From NCBI GenBank assembly GCA_012064415.1, contig SSNU01000179.1, forward strand, positions 27,062 through 91,061: a DNA stretch of 64,000 nt, in the 5' to 3' direction. Shown one piece after another: positions 11,296 through 25,000 of this stretch. The DNA is from Gyrodactylus bullatarudis (lineage: Eukaryota > Platyhelminthes > Monogenea > Gyrodactylidea > Gyrodactylidae). Both the position numbers and the translations under genes were made by a program. Numbering within the stretch: position 1 is the stretch's first letter; each line of letters begins with the position of its first letter. The notes below the pieces were generated by a model. That model had not been told where the DNA came from, did no database searches, and saw only the letters and a program-made list of their open reading frames with translations.

Positions 11296-13437
11296 CTATT
11301 CTTCACTGGTTTCCTTTATACTGAATATATCCTGTTCCAGTTTACTCTTTTCCTCAAGAGCGATTCTATATCTATGGAAAAGTAGAAATCAATGAATTTA
11401 TTTGTGTAAAAGATGGCTGAATTCATACATATTATTGTTCGAATATGGTATACTATCTGTAGCATGGATAGCAGTATTGTTAAATTAAGAAAATTCGGAT
11501 AAATGAAATAACATAGCTTTGACCTTTAATTTCGATGTTTAAATCAATAATTTTTTGTATCAAAATGCATTCATATTCTTTCTCTAGAAAGAGAGAGAGA
11601 CAGAGAGAAAAAAGAGCAAAACCAATAAAATAAAATGGAGAGAAAATACTGTCCTGAAAGTATTAGGGGTTCAGTCAATACGAAATGTAATGAAAAAGAT
11701 GATAATATTTGTTGGTAGAAATAATGGTCTCGTGTCTCGGCTATAATGATACTCAACATGTCTGTAATGTTGATTATTCATATTTGAAAAGAAATATTTC
11801 TACTCTAAACCTCTTGTCGATTTGGATATTGATTTTTTGTAGTTTCTTCAAGGCTCCATGCACTACACAGATTGATGCTTATTTCAGCTACAATCCCATT
11901 CATTAGAATGTAATTATTCATAGTTATTCTTATTAAAAAATCTTATTAAAAGTATTTTTGAAAAAATTCTTACCGAAACTTCAACTCTTCGTGGGAATGT
12001 TCCAAATTCTTGTAAGAGTTTATGATATTCTTTAGTTCTGAAATTTGCTCCTCAGTCTCCAACTCTTTCCTTCTGAATTCAGATAATTCCATATTTTTCA
12101 TTTCGAGGACAGCTTTAAAGCTTGATATTTCATTATCTGCATAGTAAGATGACGTCTATAGTAGGAAAAATGAAAGAAAATCAATAAAATTCTTGCGAAT
12201 TGTTAAATTTTGAACAGTAAACTAACCATCATACTGCAATTCTCGTCAAGGGAGTTATCAAGGGGAATGTTCAATGAACTTGTTTCATGCCTCCTAGATG
12301 CACAACTCCTATTCCTACGCATACTTACTCGACCTCTACGCTGGTCTATATCAGGATCTATTCCACTTGATGTAGAATCAGATCTTTCGTTAGCAGACTC
12401 CTAGATTAGGTTTGTTAATTCTTATAGTTATTGAAATAATTATTTTATTTTTACGTACCAATTCAGAAATCTTTTTGTTTAATTCTTCTAGCTCAAGTTG
12501 ATGAATAGCTTTAAGCTCATTAATATCTGATTGAAATTTAAATTTTTCGGACTGATATTCATCTGTTATTGACTTAATCTAAATACGAAAAATATAAGGT
12601 TTTCGATTAGAAAAATTTTTTAAATTCTTACCTGTATTGAATATTGCTTGCTAAGATTTTGGATATTATTTGATAGGCTAATTATACCTAGAAAATTTGG
12701 AATATCATAACTTAAAGAAAAAAATAGACGAGCAAACTCACTTTTCTCAAAATGAGAATTTAAATTTTCGATTGATGACCGAATCTCATTTTTATCGCAA
12801 GTTAGATCCTTGATTTTTTTCCGGAAATTATTTTGGAAAATTTCCAAAGAATTTTCCAATTTTAGGTTTAAATTCTGATGTGTTGTGTACCGAGAAGAGT
12901 ACCAAGTTAGAAATATTGATAGGGCATCAAATGAAAGTTGTAGAGATTTTAGGTTGTCTTTAAGCACTTTTGACTTTTGACGTTCTTTATCAAGATCTGC
13001 TTCTGAGATAGTTTCCAGTTTTTTGCTTGTAGGTTTGATGATGGAAGATTTGGGACTTTTGGTGAAATCAGGAGCACTTAATTTCCTTTCTTTAATCGTA
13101 GTAGATGCTTTGTTAATATCATTAGTTCTTGGAGCAAGTGGCTGCCTTCGAGATTTGATAGTGGGAGGTTCAGGCTTTTTCAAAGTTCGCACTTCAGGTA
13201 TGATTGATGTTGGAGATGTTTTTTGAGCAGCAGATTTAAATCTTTCAAGTCTTTTCTAAAAAAAATTAAAAACAATCTTACAGCAGCTGATTCTTTAGGA
13301 GTTACTGGAGTTGAAGGCTTTACTGATGGTATTAAGCTGGAATTTGCAGCTCTTACTGAAGCTCTAGTAACTAGAAGAATAGATGATAGATTGTACGAAT
13401 ACTAACCTCTTCTTGCAGGAAGCTCCGTTGTAGACAT
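11296..13437 (-). CDS. coiled-coil protein related to MTUS microtubule-associated scaffolds
   Basis: Eight exons join in phase: 13407-13437, 13282-13370, 12742-13255, 12632-12687, 12459-12578, 12227-12400, 11974-12155 and 11296-11371, giving about 413 residues. The N-terminal third is basic and Pro/Ser-rich (e.g. TLKKPEPPTIKSRRQPLAPR), as in microtubule-binding proteins. The rest is coiled coil, interrupted by an Arg/Ser-rich linker. LSFDALSIFL and SSFKAVLEMKNMELSEFRRK resemble two conserved MTUS1/MTUS2 segments (FEALAVV and SLKAMVEMKND), from memory. The first two introns are 36 and 26 nt. The gene is well supported; the family link is moderate. Confidence 0.65.
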
Positions 13438-13652
13438 TTCCCAGTCGAGAGAAGAGCAAGAGAATAAGAACAGTAGAGAAGAATTAATATTTCAAATTTT
13501 AAAATATTGAATTGACTAAATTTTTGTTGGATTGAAAATTAGATCAAAAGAACAAAGTTAAACAACTATAAATGTCTTGTTTTAACCGAATGTTGAATAT
13601 AAAATTAAATATTTAATTTAATAAATCCCTCGTTATTGTCAAAATTCAGATT
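13438..13652. promoter_or_regulatory. bidirectional promoter, MTUS-like / zinc-finger gene
   Basis: 215 bp between divergent start codons. AT-rich, without an obvious TATA element. Confidence 0.45.
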
Positions 13653-14663
13653 GTGATGTTAAACAAAAGTCCTAATAGAGCCTCCTTCTATGATGTTAAA
13701 GCAAAAGTATATTTCATAGATTCCGATTTATACGTTAAATGCAAAATTTGTAGTTCACTGGTCGATAGATGTCATTATAATTCACACATTCTCAAGCATT
13801 TCTTCCTTAGTGATGATTCTGTTGAAAATTTTATTAAATACAAATCTCCTCAGACATGCCCCCTTTGTCAAAAATTTAAATCAACATCAGTCACTGATCT
13901 GTTGAACCATGAAATTATTTGCTCTAAAAACGATTCATTTTTATTCTGTATGTTTTGCAATGAGAAATTTTATTTGGATTTATGTGAGCTTGAAATCAAG
14001 TATATATATTGTAAATACAACGAAAAGTTTGCAAGTCATGTTAAAAACCACTTTTTGGTTGATAATATACCTTGCAAACTATGTGGTTTATTATTTATAT
14101 CAGAAGATGACTTAAACAGACACCAATCAAATTCTCATTTGAAGGATGAAAAGAATAATCATATAACTAATCTTGGTGAGATTTTCTCAATCAAACCCAT
14201 GTCATTCAATAATCTCAGTGTTAAAAGTTCTCACGCTGTTAATCAAGATTTAGCCGTCACCATTGAAAAGGGGCTATGTTTCGAATGTGGCAGTAATCTA
14301 GGAACTTTTCCTTTTAACCACTTTAAAAATTGCTATCGGTGTATGTATTGTTCTTATTTAACAAATTGTGATAATTCTGCTTGGAATCACATGAAGAATC
14401 ATGATATAAACCAAAGAAAAAAATCTAAAGGTGAGACAAAAATCCTTGGAAATTACTTCCAGTCAGGATGCTGGGTGGATTTGACAACGAAATTCCTCAG
14501 CAATGGACAATTATTCAGTTGTGAATGCGGTTTTAACTCAAAGAACGTTAAAGGGACCATAAATCATAAAATTGAGTGTCAAAGAGATTCTAGGTTGACA
14601 AACCCTCAAAATTTACTAAAATCAGCCTTGAGAACAGAGGCCAGTGAGAATCAGAGACAATAG
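13653..14663 (+). CDS. Cys/His-rich zinc-finger protein, single exon
   Basis: An uninterrupted frame of 336 residues. It contains several Cys-x2-Cys pairs followed by His pairs: CKICSSL...H...H, CPLCQKF...H, CMFCNEKF...H...H, CKLCGLLF...HQSNSH, CFECGSN...H, CMYCSYL...H...H and CECGFN...H. These are C2H2-like fingers with irregular spacing, so DNA binding is plausible but not certain. Two ATGs start the frame at 13653 and 13656. No close family is recognised. It is head to head with the MTUS-like gene. Confidence 0.75.
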   Translation: MMLNKSPNRASFYDVKAKVYFIDSDLYVKCKICSSLVDRCHYNSHILKHFFLSDDSVENFIKYKSPQTCPLCQKFKSTSVTDLLNHEIICSKNDSFLFCMFCNEKFYLDLCELEIKYIYCKYNEKFASHVKNHFLVDNIPCKLCGLLFISEDDLNRHQSNSHLKDEKNNHITNLGEIFSIKPMSFNNLSVKSSHAVNQDLAVTIEKGLCFECGSNLGTFPFNHFKNCYRCMYCSYLTNCDNSAWNHMKNHDINQRKKSKGETKILGNYFQSGCWVDLTTKFLSNGQLFSCECGFNSKNVKGTINHKIECQRDSRLTNPQNLLKSALRTEASENQRQ

Positions 14664-16088
14664 TTCCTTTTCATATCTAAAAAAGCATTTAATTTAGTAC
14701 TAAAATCAAGATTGTTTCCTATTGACTACTATTGAAAGATTTATATTAGATAGATCGCCAAGTCAGCCATTGATTTGATAAATAATTTTATTTGTGAATA
14801 AATACCTTATATCTTGAATATAATTTGTTATAATATTAACTTGAGAAGAATATAATTTCAAGTTAGCCTTGCTACTTTAATAAAAATAAGTTGACTCGGC
14901 CACTTGTCATCCAAACGTTTTGAATTGACTTTGATTGTCTTCGCACGAATTCTTCAATGACACGACAAGCTCATCAAACAAAAAATTCTATTTATTTTCT
15001 TGATCTCATCCCTATCAATTTTGTCCAATCAGATTAGAGAGTTTAGTATAATACAATAAAAAATTGACCTATGATAATCAAGTATTGATGATCAGAAGAA
15101 TAGAGCCATAGACCTAATTTTTCTTCTTAAGTTTTTAATTATTAACTAATTTCAGATCACTTTTTACTGAATGCAAAAATACAGTGTTTATTGTTTAAAA
15201 TTCTTTTTATTTGCAAAATTATATTGTAAAGGATAGTAAAAGTTTTACTGAAAAAACACGAAAATATTTTTTTATTGGGATTTTTTTAAATAGAAAAAAT
15301 AGGATTTTACTGAATCATGAAAAAAATTCTTCAAGGTACTCTCATTTTTATTCCTTGCTATCTTGTTGTTGTTGTTAATTTTTTTGGTTTTGTCAAAAAA
15401 ATCTTTTGTTTCTTTGATCATCTTTTTTGTTTCATATCACAAATAGGGGAAGGAGGTTTTCTCTCTTACGAATCAAGTATTTTGGGCTAAAAAAGAACGC
15501 AGAAATATCTCTCCTTTCCAGTACAATAAGTAGTAATAATAATAATATTAAAGAATATCATAGTGTAATATAGTAGATATGACACAATCAGCAATTTGTA
15601 ATCGTATATAACAGCATTAATAACATAACAGTAGTATAATAACTTTTTTCTTTTCTTTTTTTTCAAAAATCAAATTTTCCAATATTTTTAGTTAGTAATA
15701 ATGATAATAACATTTAATAAGAAAGAATTGAGATTACATATAAAAATAAAAATCTTTACCAAAATTTGGTATTTTATCATATTTGTTAATTTTCTCTATA
15801 ACTCTCTGTTGTGAAATCTAAATTTGTATTTGCAAATATGAACGCATTATAAAGTTATTTCTATGCAAAGTTTACTCTTTTTCTTTAGGCGCGATCATCT
15901 TGTTGGATAGAAAAAATTAATTTGCCATTATTATGTGATGTTGTTTGCAAATGGAAATTCATTAGGCTCTATGGATGAAAGTAAGCGAAGAATTTTTGAA
16001 AAAACACCAAGGGAAGAGATATTGAGTGAGGAATCTTTCGACATTTCCTGGATAGATAATGAGTAAATGACTGAGATGAAGAAAGATA
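14664..16088. other. intergenic, likely Tob 3' UTR plus a dispersed repeat
   Basis: Converges on the Tob stop. The part from about 15.2 to 16.1 kb is T-rich and probably 3' UTR of Tob. A copy of repeat family B lies at 14.88-15.14 kb. Confidence 0.45.
14880..15140 (-). repeat. dispersed repeat family B, inverted copy
   Basis: Reverse complement matches 51.78-52.04 kb: shared blocks include TGATTGGACAAAAT, ATGAGATCA, CTTGTCGT, GAAGACAATC and AACGTTTGGATGAC in the same order. No coding capacity seen. Confidence 0.65.
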
Positions 16089-17891
16089 TCATGATGTAAT
16101 CGAGTCAAGATTGATCGAATTAAATTGTTGTATGGGCATATCGTCTGGGCTATTTTGATTGGCTTGAGACTTATCCATGTTTGACTGACCAATAGGATTG
16201 AAGAGAAAGGGTGATGAAAATATGTCATTACTCAAATTTCCAGAGGCCGGATCACTTTGTGACCATTTCAATTGGTTAGTCTCATTTGGTAAGAAACCAC
16301 TCCAGGGATTTCCTGAGGAATGCTGAGATGGCCAGAAAATGTTTCCATTCAATTTCGATTGAATACCTTTCGCCTTTTGCCCTTCAAAGTCGTCAGAAAG
16401 TTTTAACAAGTTTTCATTCTCATTCCTGGGATTAAAAAAAGGATTTTGTTGTTGTAATGGTAAAATATTTGCTTTTCTCTGTGCTCCAATTGGCGTTGGC
16501 CAGATATTACTGTAAGCTGTTTCATGACAGTTTGCATTTGATGAGTTTGTTGAGTTGAAGACGTTAGCAATCCTAGTCTGATGGTTGCTACTGGCCAAAT
16601 TCACTGATGAAGATGTTGATGCTGCATTGATTTGGGGAATATTCTGTTGAAGTTTTGTATTAAAGTTTGAATTGTTTCTGAATTCTACATTCTTTAAAAG
16701 TTGTTGTTGATATTGCAAAGCCTCCCGGAGCATTTCTTGCTTCGAATTCGATGAATCTTGTTTCTAAAATTTCAAATAACAGATGAAAATTTAGAAGTTT
16801 AATTTTGAAAAATTTCAACTTACCTGGTTTGAGTTATAATAGTGACTGCCGTTCCCTTCAGAAGAGCCGTTGTTGTTATTCTGGGATGTCCTCGACATGT
16901 CATTTGGTGAAACGAATCTTTTATTCTTTTTGGTATTTGATTTGAGTTTGGTGGAGCCAAATTTTGTCTGAGCAAACATAGCAGCCGTGAAAGCCTGATT
17001 AGCTGTAGCATTTGAATTGGGCTGTGTACCTGAAGGAACAGTTGGCTTTTGGACATCTGATGTACTATTTTTCATCATGATTAGCTCTGGATTTGATTGA
17101 TTTGCTGCCAATGCGAGTACTCTTGATGTTGTAGTAGGTTGTGGTGTCGGATTTGAATGAGACTTATTGTACTGGATAAATGCACTAGGTCCCAGGGTCT
17201 GGCCAGAGGTAATTGAATTGGTATTGTTATTCAACAAGTTTGGCTCACGTTGATTGAATATTCCATTACTCTGGCTATTGTTATTTTGAATAAGAGGCCA
17301 ATTTTCTGAAGGAGAAAAGGCAACACCCTCATCAGCAAATATTGATTCAAGTTTAAAATTTTCCAATCCATCACTAGCACCAATATTAGGCACTTTGCTA
17401 ACATCTGTAAGGGTTTCATTTGACGATGAATATAACGTATGAGAGATAATTTGATTAGAATTCGATGTTTCTGAACTAGCTGAGGAACATCCGGAACTGG
17501 AATTATTCCATAAAATATTGTTCATTGTTGTTGGTGGGGAGCCATTCGTCAAAGAGCCATTTGCATTTTCACTTGAAGAGAATTGACAAGTTACATTTCC
17601 TGGATCTAATTCAATAATAAGCCCTCTTGGAAGACATTGAGCTATCTCTGACCATTCAAGGTTACTTGAAGCAGCTGCCTCAAGGAAGACTGGAGATGTT
17701 TCACTATTGTTTGTGTTCAATGCACGATATGCTGATTCCTGCTTCGGATCATCAACGAACCAATGATTCTGATATCGTTTTGTGAGAAGTCTTGTTAGTT
17801 CATCTCCAAAGTTATCGATCCTACGTCTGGGAAGTTTTGTGTACAATTGTGATTGAATATAACCAACAGCAATTGAAATTTCAAGAAGCAT
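16089..17891 (-). CDS. Tob: Tob/BTG-family anti-proliferative, CCR4-NOT adaptor
   Basis: Two exons, 16824-17891 and 16089-16763, joined by a 60-nt intron at NSNQ|KQDS in phase 0, give 580 residues. The BTG domain fills the first 115 residues: box A with LYTKLPRRRIDNFGDELTRL and NHWFVDD, box B with LPRGLIIELDPGNVTCQF. Tob proteins bind the CAF1 deadenylase and repress translation and proliferation. The remainder is long, Asn/Gln/Ser-rich and disordered, as in Tob rather than the short BTGs. The start chosen is ATG at 17891, where the BTG fold begins (MLLEISIAVGYI). The frame continues upstream to about 17970 without an ATG, so an extra 5' exon is possible. Confidence 0.88.
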
Positions 17892-20800
17892 TCTTTTCAA
17901 TTCCACACCAGTCAAAATCGTCTCTGCTTTTTCAAAGGTTTCCTTGTCTTGTCTAAAGTGATCAAATTCTTAAATCATTAAAATTATTATCACACAATAT
18001 TAAACTGACTATACACATGGTTCATTATAAATTTGAAAATATAATAAAATATCAATAAAATAAGTAGTCGTTATTGAAATCGTTTTACATGCTTCTGTAT
18101 CACCATAAATGACATGAGAGATGATAGCTTAAAGTAAAGAGAGCCAAGTGGTAGAGAAGCCAAGCAAGAAAATTTTGTGTGCGATAAAGAGACTTATTTA
18201 TAATTTTCTCTCAGTATATATAATTAAATCATTAAATTATTTCTATTGATTGATTGTATATATCAAGTCTTGAATATGAGAAGAGGGATTCCAATTTAGT
18301 TAAGGAAAATTTTATACATTTAAATCTATTATGCTCACTCCATTTTATTGTGTTATTCAAAAAAGTATAAAATAAAGAATGCGAAAATAGGGTTGAAAAG
18401 TTATTTTAATTTTTGACGAATTTTATAGTAAAATCGACTTACGCGTAATTATAATTATTTAATGACAGTAATATTCCTTAGTCGATTGGAATTACGAATA
18501 AAATATTAATTTGAGAGACGTTATTTTTTCTCTCTTTTGAGCTTGCAGAATACTTTGATCTTTTTTATCTGATAAAAAGGATTGTCCTCGGATTGAATAT
18601 TGACCCCCGTTTGACTCACTCACTTTTACTATTTTCACAATGATGATAGTGGATCTGTTTGCTACGTGAAAGAATCTTTCCAAATGATCATTGCTAAAGG
18701 GTTCTGATAAAAGTGTCTAGTTTTTCAACAATTTTATGATTCAAGATGATTCTCGAAGGTTTGTCCACTGTAGAAAAGTGAATGATTGTGTGTACTAGAG
18801 AGGAATAAAATCGTTTCAGTGTCTGGACAAACTAAGAATATCATACAATTTTATTTATTTTCTTTCTTCCTCTTAAAAAATAAAAATCTAAATTTAAGGG
18901 ATATTGTATGAATATATTCCAATAGATAAATGTACACTAGTTTAAACTATCTTGTGTGGAGATATAAATACATTTGCATATATAGTTATTCTCTTGTTAG
19001 TAATTTCTATGTGCAATCAGAGAAATTATGAAGATAAAACTGTTATAGATGGTGTATTGAAAACGCCTCCAAGTCTATGATCTAAAAGTATGATCGTAAA
19101 TTTTCTCATAAGGCTTTATTATTGGTCTCTTTATCGTCTGCATACATACGGCAGTGGATACGGGGAGGAGATGTATATCTCTTTCTACACTTATGATATC
19201 ATACACGAATGAAGAGAGGGTGGGGTTATTTGGGGGAGAAATGATATATTCACAGTGTGTGTGTTCAACTGGGATCACATTTAATGATAAAGGCATAAGA
19301 GAATATATGGATTTATTTCCTTCCTGAATTGCATATATATATGAGAATGTATATGGTCTTGTAATAACAAGTCTTCTCTCTGAATAGATCAAAATTATAA
19401 AGCCAAGGGTAGGAGAGAGTTAGAAAAAAATATTGTTTGTATGCATCAAATGATCCATTTTTTCAGATCGGATAGGCTAGAGAAATTTATTGATCTCTCT
19501 CTCTCTCTCATATAATGGACGAAAGATCCTAGAATGCTAGCGTCCAATCAAACTCAATTCCTCATGTACCTTGTACATCCTTAGTATAAGGATAGATTTT
19601 CAATAGGAAAAGTGTATTTTGAAACAAGTTGTATTACATAAAAGCCTAAAGAATATCATGCATGAATTATGGATGGTATACAAATGCTATTTTTAGTTTG
19701 CTCTGAGATGGATCTTTTTGTGTATTACTCCCAGTGGATTACATAGTCTGGGAGTATATCCAATGGTATAACACATTAGTACAAATTCAATACATAAAGG
19801 GAATATTTTTCATTAGGAAAAAAGAGGGGAAAATAAAACTTTAAGAGTACGTCTAGTCTATCAATCAGGTAGATAACCAATCAAATCTTGTGCCCAATCG
19901 AAGACATCTTATTCTAGACTTGAATAATAATAACTATACTTCCGATTTGGCTAATAATATCTATTCTAGGAATAAACTACAAAATAATGTTCTTTTTCAA
20001 AATAACTACTCTCATTTCTCTCTAATCTTATCTTGTAATAAATTATTAGATTACTCGTTGATAAAAAGTGGTGAAATTTCGAACGAGTTTAGAATTTAAA
20101 AGTGAAAATCCAATTTTTAATGATCAATTTACAAAATTTACCGAAGAACACTGAAAAAATATGATAATATTCTTGATGAGTCCTATGAACAAATTTTTTT
20201 AGGAACATACAGTAGGTCGAAATTCATACACCGAAAAATCTTGAGTAACTTCCAAGACAAGTTACAAAAATTTCACCAGATCTCGTGAGATTCTCACGTT
20301 TGAGTCTCTTACTCCGGGTTGATATTCAAACAAGGTTTAGTATTAGAATCCACTAATTGGTTATCAGAATAGAGTAAAAAAAGAAGAGTACTTTTATTCA
20401 TTTGTGAAATGGTAAAACTGAGATAGTTTTAAAAATATTTATTATTTTTAACTTTTTCGATACCGTAGCTGAAAAAGGAAAGTTTTAAGCTTGATTCTCT
20501 TACAGAACTACATTTAAAATGTAATTATTCGATCTGATTACAAAAAACTTAAATATTGAAGATTCCATTCTCGAAATAAGCCCAAATGAATTGAGGGTAT
20601 TAACTACATAGAGAACGAAGAGACCTGGGGAAATACAAGACTTAGTTCCTAAAATATTACATTTATGATACGGTAGAATATTTCCAAATGTAATGCATGA
20701 ACTGATCAGTATAATAATTATCAAGCAGATTTAAAAAAATTATCCAATGCAGCTATTTTGTTTATGCTCGAATGCACTATATTTTAAATTAAACAATAGA

Positions 20801-22004
20801 GACACTCTTGTAAATCATGCGACCATAAAGAATGTTCCCATGGACTGTGAAATTCACAGTGTGAATTTATCAATTAGTAATAAGTTATTAGTAATAACCA
20901 TTCAAAAGAATTTCTTGTAAATAAACATGTAATATTTAATATGTAAGTTATTAATTAATTATAAAGACGGTCACAAAGTAGCATTTTTTTCAGAAAAATA
21001 GCATAATTTTTAAGAAATATAGTATTTTAATAGCATAAGAGTATTGTTATGGACTAGGCTATGGGTATTGAGCAAGTAAGAAGAGTAGACGTATTGGGCT
21101 GAGACTTTATTAAATTGGGCGAACCATAATACCTGGCTCATGGGTAACAGGTAGGGCCTCAAAAAAGTACTATTTGGTCTATTTTTACACTAGACAAAAG
21201 ACTAGCTGAGCTTTGATAATCTGAAGAAAAAATCTTCTAATCTAATCCAATTTTACTTACTTTTTTTATTTCTGAATATTTTTAAAGAGAGAAAGTCATC
21301 ATCCATCATGGGATTGCTCATTTTCCCACAACATTCCACGGAAATGATGATGAATGATGAATGGAAACAACGAAATTCACCACGAAGCGCCTCTTGATGA
21401 TAAGATTACTAATTTTGAAGATAAAACTTGAGAGGTTCATTAAATGGCCAAGATAAACCGAATTTTTGTAGTTGCGTAGTAAAAATTCATTGAAAATTGA
21501 GCAGCGATTTTAAAAATTCTGGATTTTTAAAATTTATCGACAGATGGTTCAATATAAAATAATACTTAAAATTGATATCAGAAAAGTTAGTACTTATATG
21601 AAATTAAAAATTTAACTCTACCCTACTGATAAAAATACTGAATTGGAATAAAAATTTGAAAATATTGATATTGATAAATATGATATAATATAGGTATTTA
21701 AGAAATAAGAAAATGTCAGAAATTTGAGGAAAGCGCTTCTATTTCAGGAATACCCATCAGCCAAATATAAGAAGAATAATTATAATTATATCTTTGCTTG
21801 GATTCAAGGGGAAAACTATTGAAAAATTAAAGAAATCTAAATGCAATAAAAAATATATTTTTGAAGAATCAATCAATCAATATAATATTAACAACATAAA
21901 ATACACATGACAATAATATTAGAGCGTCTATGACATTTATAATAAGTAAAAGTTGAACAGAAGAGAATTACTTCTTCATCGTGGCTTGATTGGGGGATCA
22001 CCAT
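17892..22004. other. Tob upstream region and EGFR downstream region
   Basis: Four kilobases of AT-rich sequence with short simple repeats (e.g. a CT run near 19495). No open frame here has splice support or recognisable similarity. It must contain the Tob promoter and the EGFR 3' UTR. Confidence 0.45.
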
Positions 22005-25000
22005 TTAGATGTAGTTAACTAAAACAAAAAAACATATTATTAATGTGTATTTACTTTAAAGTAGTTACAAAATTATATAGATAATTTTCAGAGAAATCAC
22101 TAAAAAATTGTTCCAGTGAAACAATAAACAAGTAAATTAATTTTGTATTGACAACTAACATATTGCTCGAAATTTGTTCAATGAGTGAGTGATATAACTA
22201 AGCTAATTTAAAATAATAATATACTCCCAATAATGCAAGCAAATATGGAAAAATGAAACTACTGTATAAGTAAACATACAGTAGTTTGTTGTTTAATAAT
22301 CAATGTTTATTAACTAACACTTGCTTTAAAAATCTAATTGATGTGAGGTTGGGAATCTATGATCTTAATTTATTCATCAAAAATTCGAATTTTTTAAAGA
22401 ACATTTTGAATTCGATTAATGTTACCATTTGAAAAAAAAATTATTTTATGAAAAATATGGTCATTTTTCAAATTTCGATTTGGTGCCAAAATCCAAATTT
22501 TCTAACTCTGAACCTGATGATCGGTTGGGAACAGAATTTCGATTTTTCGATTTTTTTTAAATCAACGAAATATCCCGAATTCAACTCATTGTGAGGATTC
22601 AGAAATCAAGTGAATATTTAGCATTTAAGCTTATATTTCGCCGGATCTCTTCAGACTGTTAGACCGGCTTGATGAAAATTCGATCATTCGAAATTCCTGA
22701 AAAATGGTGGAACTGTCGGAAATTTGACGGTAATATTCAGCGAGAATTTTGTAAAAACCATGGCTTCCCAACTTCATATTTACACACTTTTTGCTTTGAA
22801 ATCTGTTGAATAGTCTTCCTAACAGAAGCCTCAAATTTTTTCTCAAAAGATTTCTAAACTTTCCGAAATCCCCTTTTACTGATGTCGTACTGATTCTTGA
22901 ACCAAGAACTTCTTACCATTTGTAACACCGAAACCAAGCTCTCCTTCATTTGATAGTTTTGGCACTAGATATCCATCTGGCTTGCTTGGCTCCGTTTCAA
23001 CTTGTGAATCAGGTTCCGGCTCCCTACCAAACACTGTTGCTCCGATTAACTCATTTTTCAAAGTGAGAGATATGTGATTTTCTGATTTATCACTGCTTCT
23101 ATTCTCTAAAGTAAAGGAATATCTTTGATGAAAACCAAAACTTCCTCAATTTCAATTGATAATTTGTAGCAAAAAAATCTAAATGAAAGAAATAGAATTG
23201 ATTCTATAATAAAATTTATTAAAACTTAGGTCAATATTAGAATTCTCAGCCATGGTCATCACAAGGCATGGGTGAAATTTTTGAAATTAAAATCGGACCC
23301 CCTTTTATAACCTTTCATACTAAAGCTAATTGATGTGAAGTTGGGAATCTATGATTTTTACAGAAATTTCGATATTTTTATCAAGAATTTGAATTTTTTA
23401 AAGATATTTTGGAATCCTACTCATGCTGCCCACTTTTACGATTTGAAGAAAAAAATATTTTTATGAAAAATTTGTCATTTTTCAAATTTCAATTTGGCGC
23501 CAAAATCCCACTATTTCGAACTTTGAACCGAAAATATTTATTGATTTGAAAGTTGGAGGTTGATCAAAAGAGGTTTTTCAAGATCAAGATTAGACAAGAA
23601 GACAATTAGTTTTATTTAGTACTTAACCATAATCTTTACAACTATAAGCCTTTCTCCATCATGTTATTCTAAAAAGAGTCTTATCGAATAATTTTAAACT
23701 CCAATTTAGTTAAACATGTTAGATATGTTATCAGAAGTTAACGCTAAATCTAGTTTATCTGTATGTTATACAAGTGACGAATATTATGAAAATATTGACA
23801 AACCAGATGAAAACTGGCAAGATATGTTACCTTCTAATGGCAATGTATTTAGATACTATAAATCACCTTGGCAAGGCAAGACTAAATCACTGAACGTTAA
23901 AAAAGACACTAAAAGTGTCTGCCAAAGGGTTGACGCTATCTACAGGCATATAGGCATTGAACCATTCACCGTCGAAAAGTTTGGATGACTATGGCTGAGA
24001 ATTCTAATATTGACCTAATTTTTATTAAATTTTATTATAAACCTGATTTTAGATCATTTTCACTGAATCAGAATTGATTCTACTTGTCGTACTTGAACAA
24101 ACTGTATTGCCATAGATTTGAATGCACGTAGTCTTGCTCTTATTCAACAATCGAATTATAATTATAATTCAATTCTATTTATTATCTATCTAAACTAGAT
24201 TTTTATTCAATTAGACAATTGAAATCATCGAGAATAATTTTTACATTCATTCAGAATCATCAGTAAAGAGGAATATAAAGTTCAGAATAAAGGCTCATTG
24301 TTTTCCTATCATTTTGACTAGGTACTATTCTGAAGTTTTCAGTTAAAAAAGCCAACACGAATTAATCCATACGAGTAATTACAATTTTGAATTAAAAGAT
24401 TACGACTTGTGCTTACTTTTGTTGTAGCCAGGTTTAAATCTTCTCAGGAATCTATTGCCTTCATCATCTCGTTTGAGCTTGGATGGCAATAAGTCAAAGT
24501 TTTGAGACAATGGCCTTGACTTCGTTTCATATTCGGCCATGTTTTGATTGGATTTTTCCATACTTATTGCATAACGGTCATTCTATAAAAATTTTTGGCG
24601 AAAGTTAATATAAATAATTAGTTCTATTATAATAATTGTTAAAAGATATATTTCATCATGCAAGAAGACAGCATTTACGTCAACGCTTTGCTCTTGGCTA
24701 GGAAATGAAAATTTTAACTTTCAAAATTCAAAGGTAAATGTACAATGGTTCAAAATATTTTAATTCATAATAAGAAAATAATTAAACTCGAGGATCACTT
24801 CAATAATGAGATAATTTCCAGGAGTTGTCTTGAACTCATTAAACTTGGCGTATAGTTCTCCGAATGTTGGTCTTGTCTCTGGTGATTCCATCCAACATTT
24901 AATGATTTCAACAAAAACATCAAGGGTGCAAATCTTTGGTTGAGCTAGTCTGCCACCATTTCGTACATAGCTGATGACCTCCTCAGAATTTTTATCGCTA

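Noticed and set aside
17889..17915. Tob start at 17915
   Set aside because: The codon there is TTG; the first in-frame ATG is at 17891, exactly where the BTG fold begins in relatives.
22631..22846. 71-codon minus-strand open frame as an EGFR tail exon
   Set aside because: It overlaps repeat sequence and the degenerate ribozyme-like core, and a better in-phase terminal exon exists at 22005-22018.
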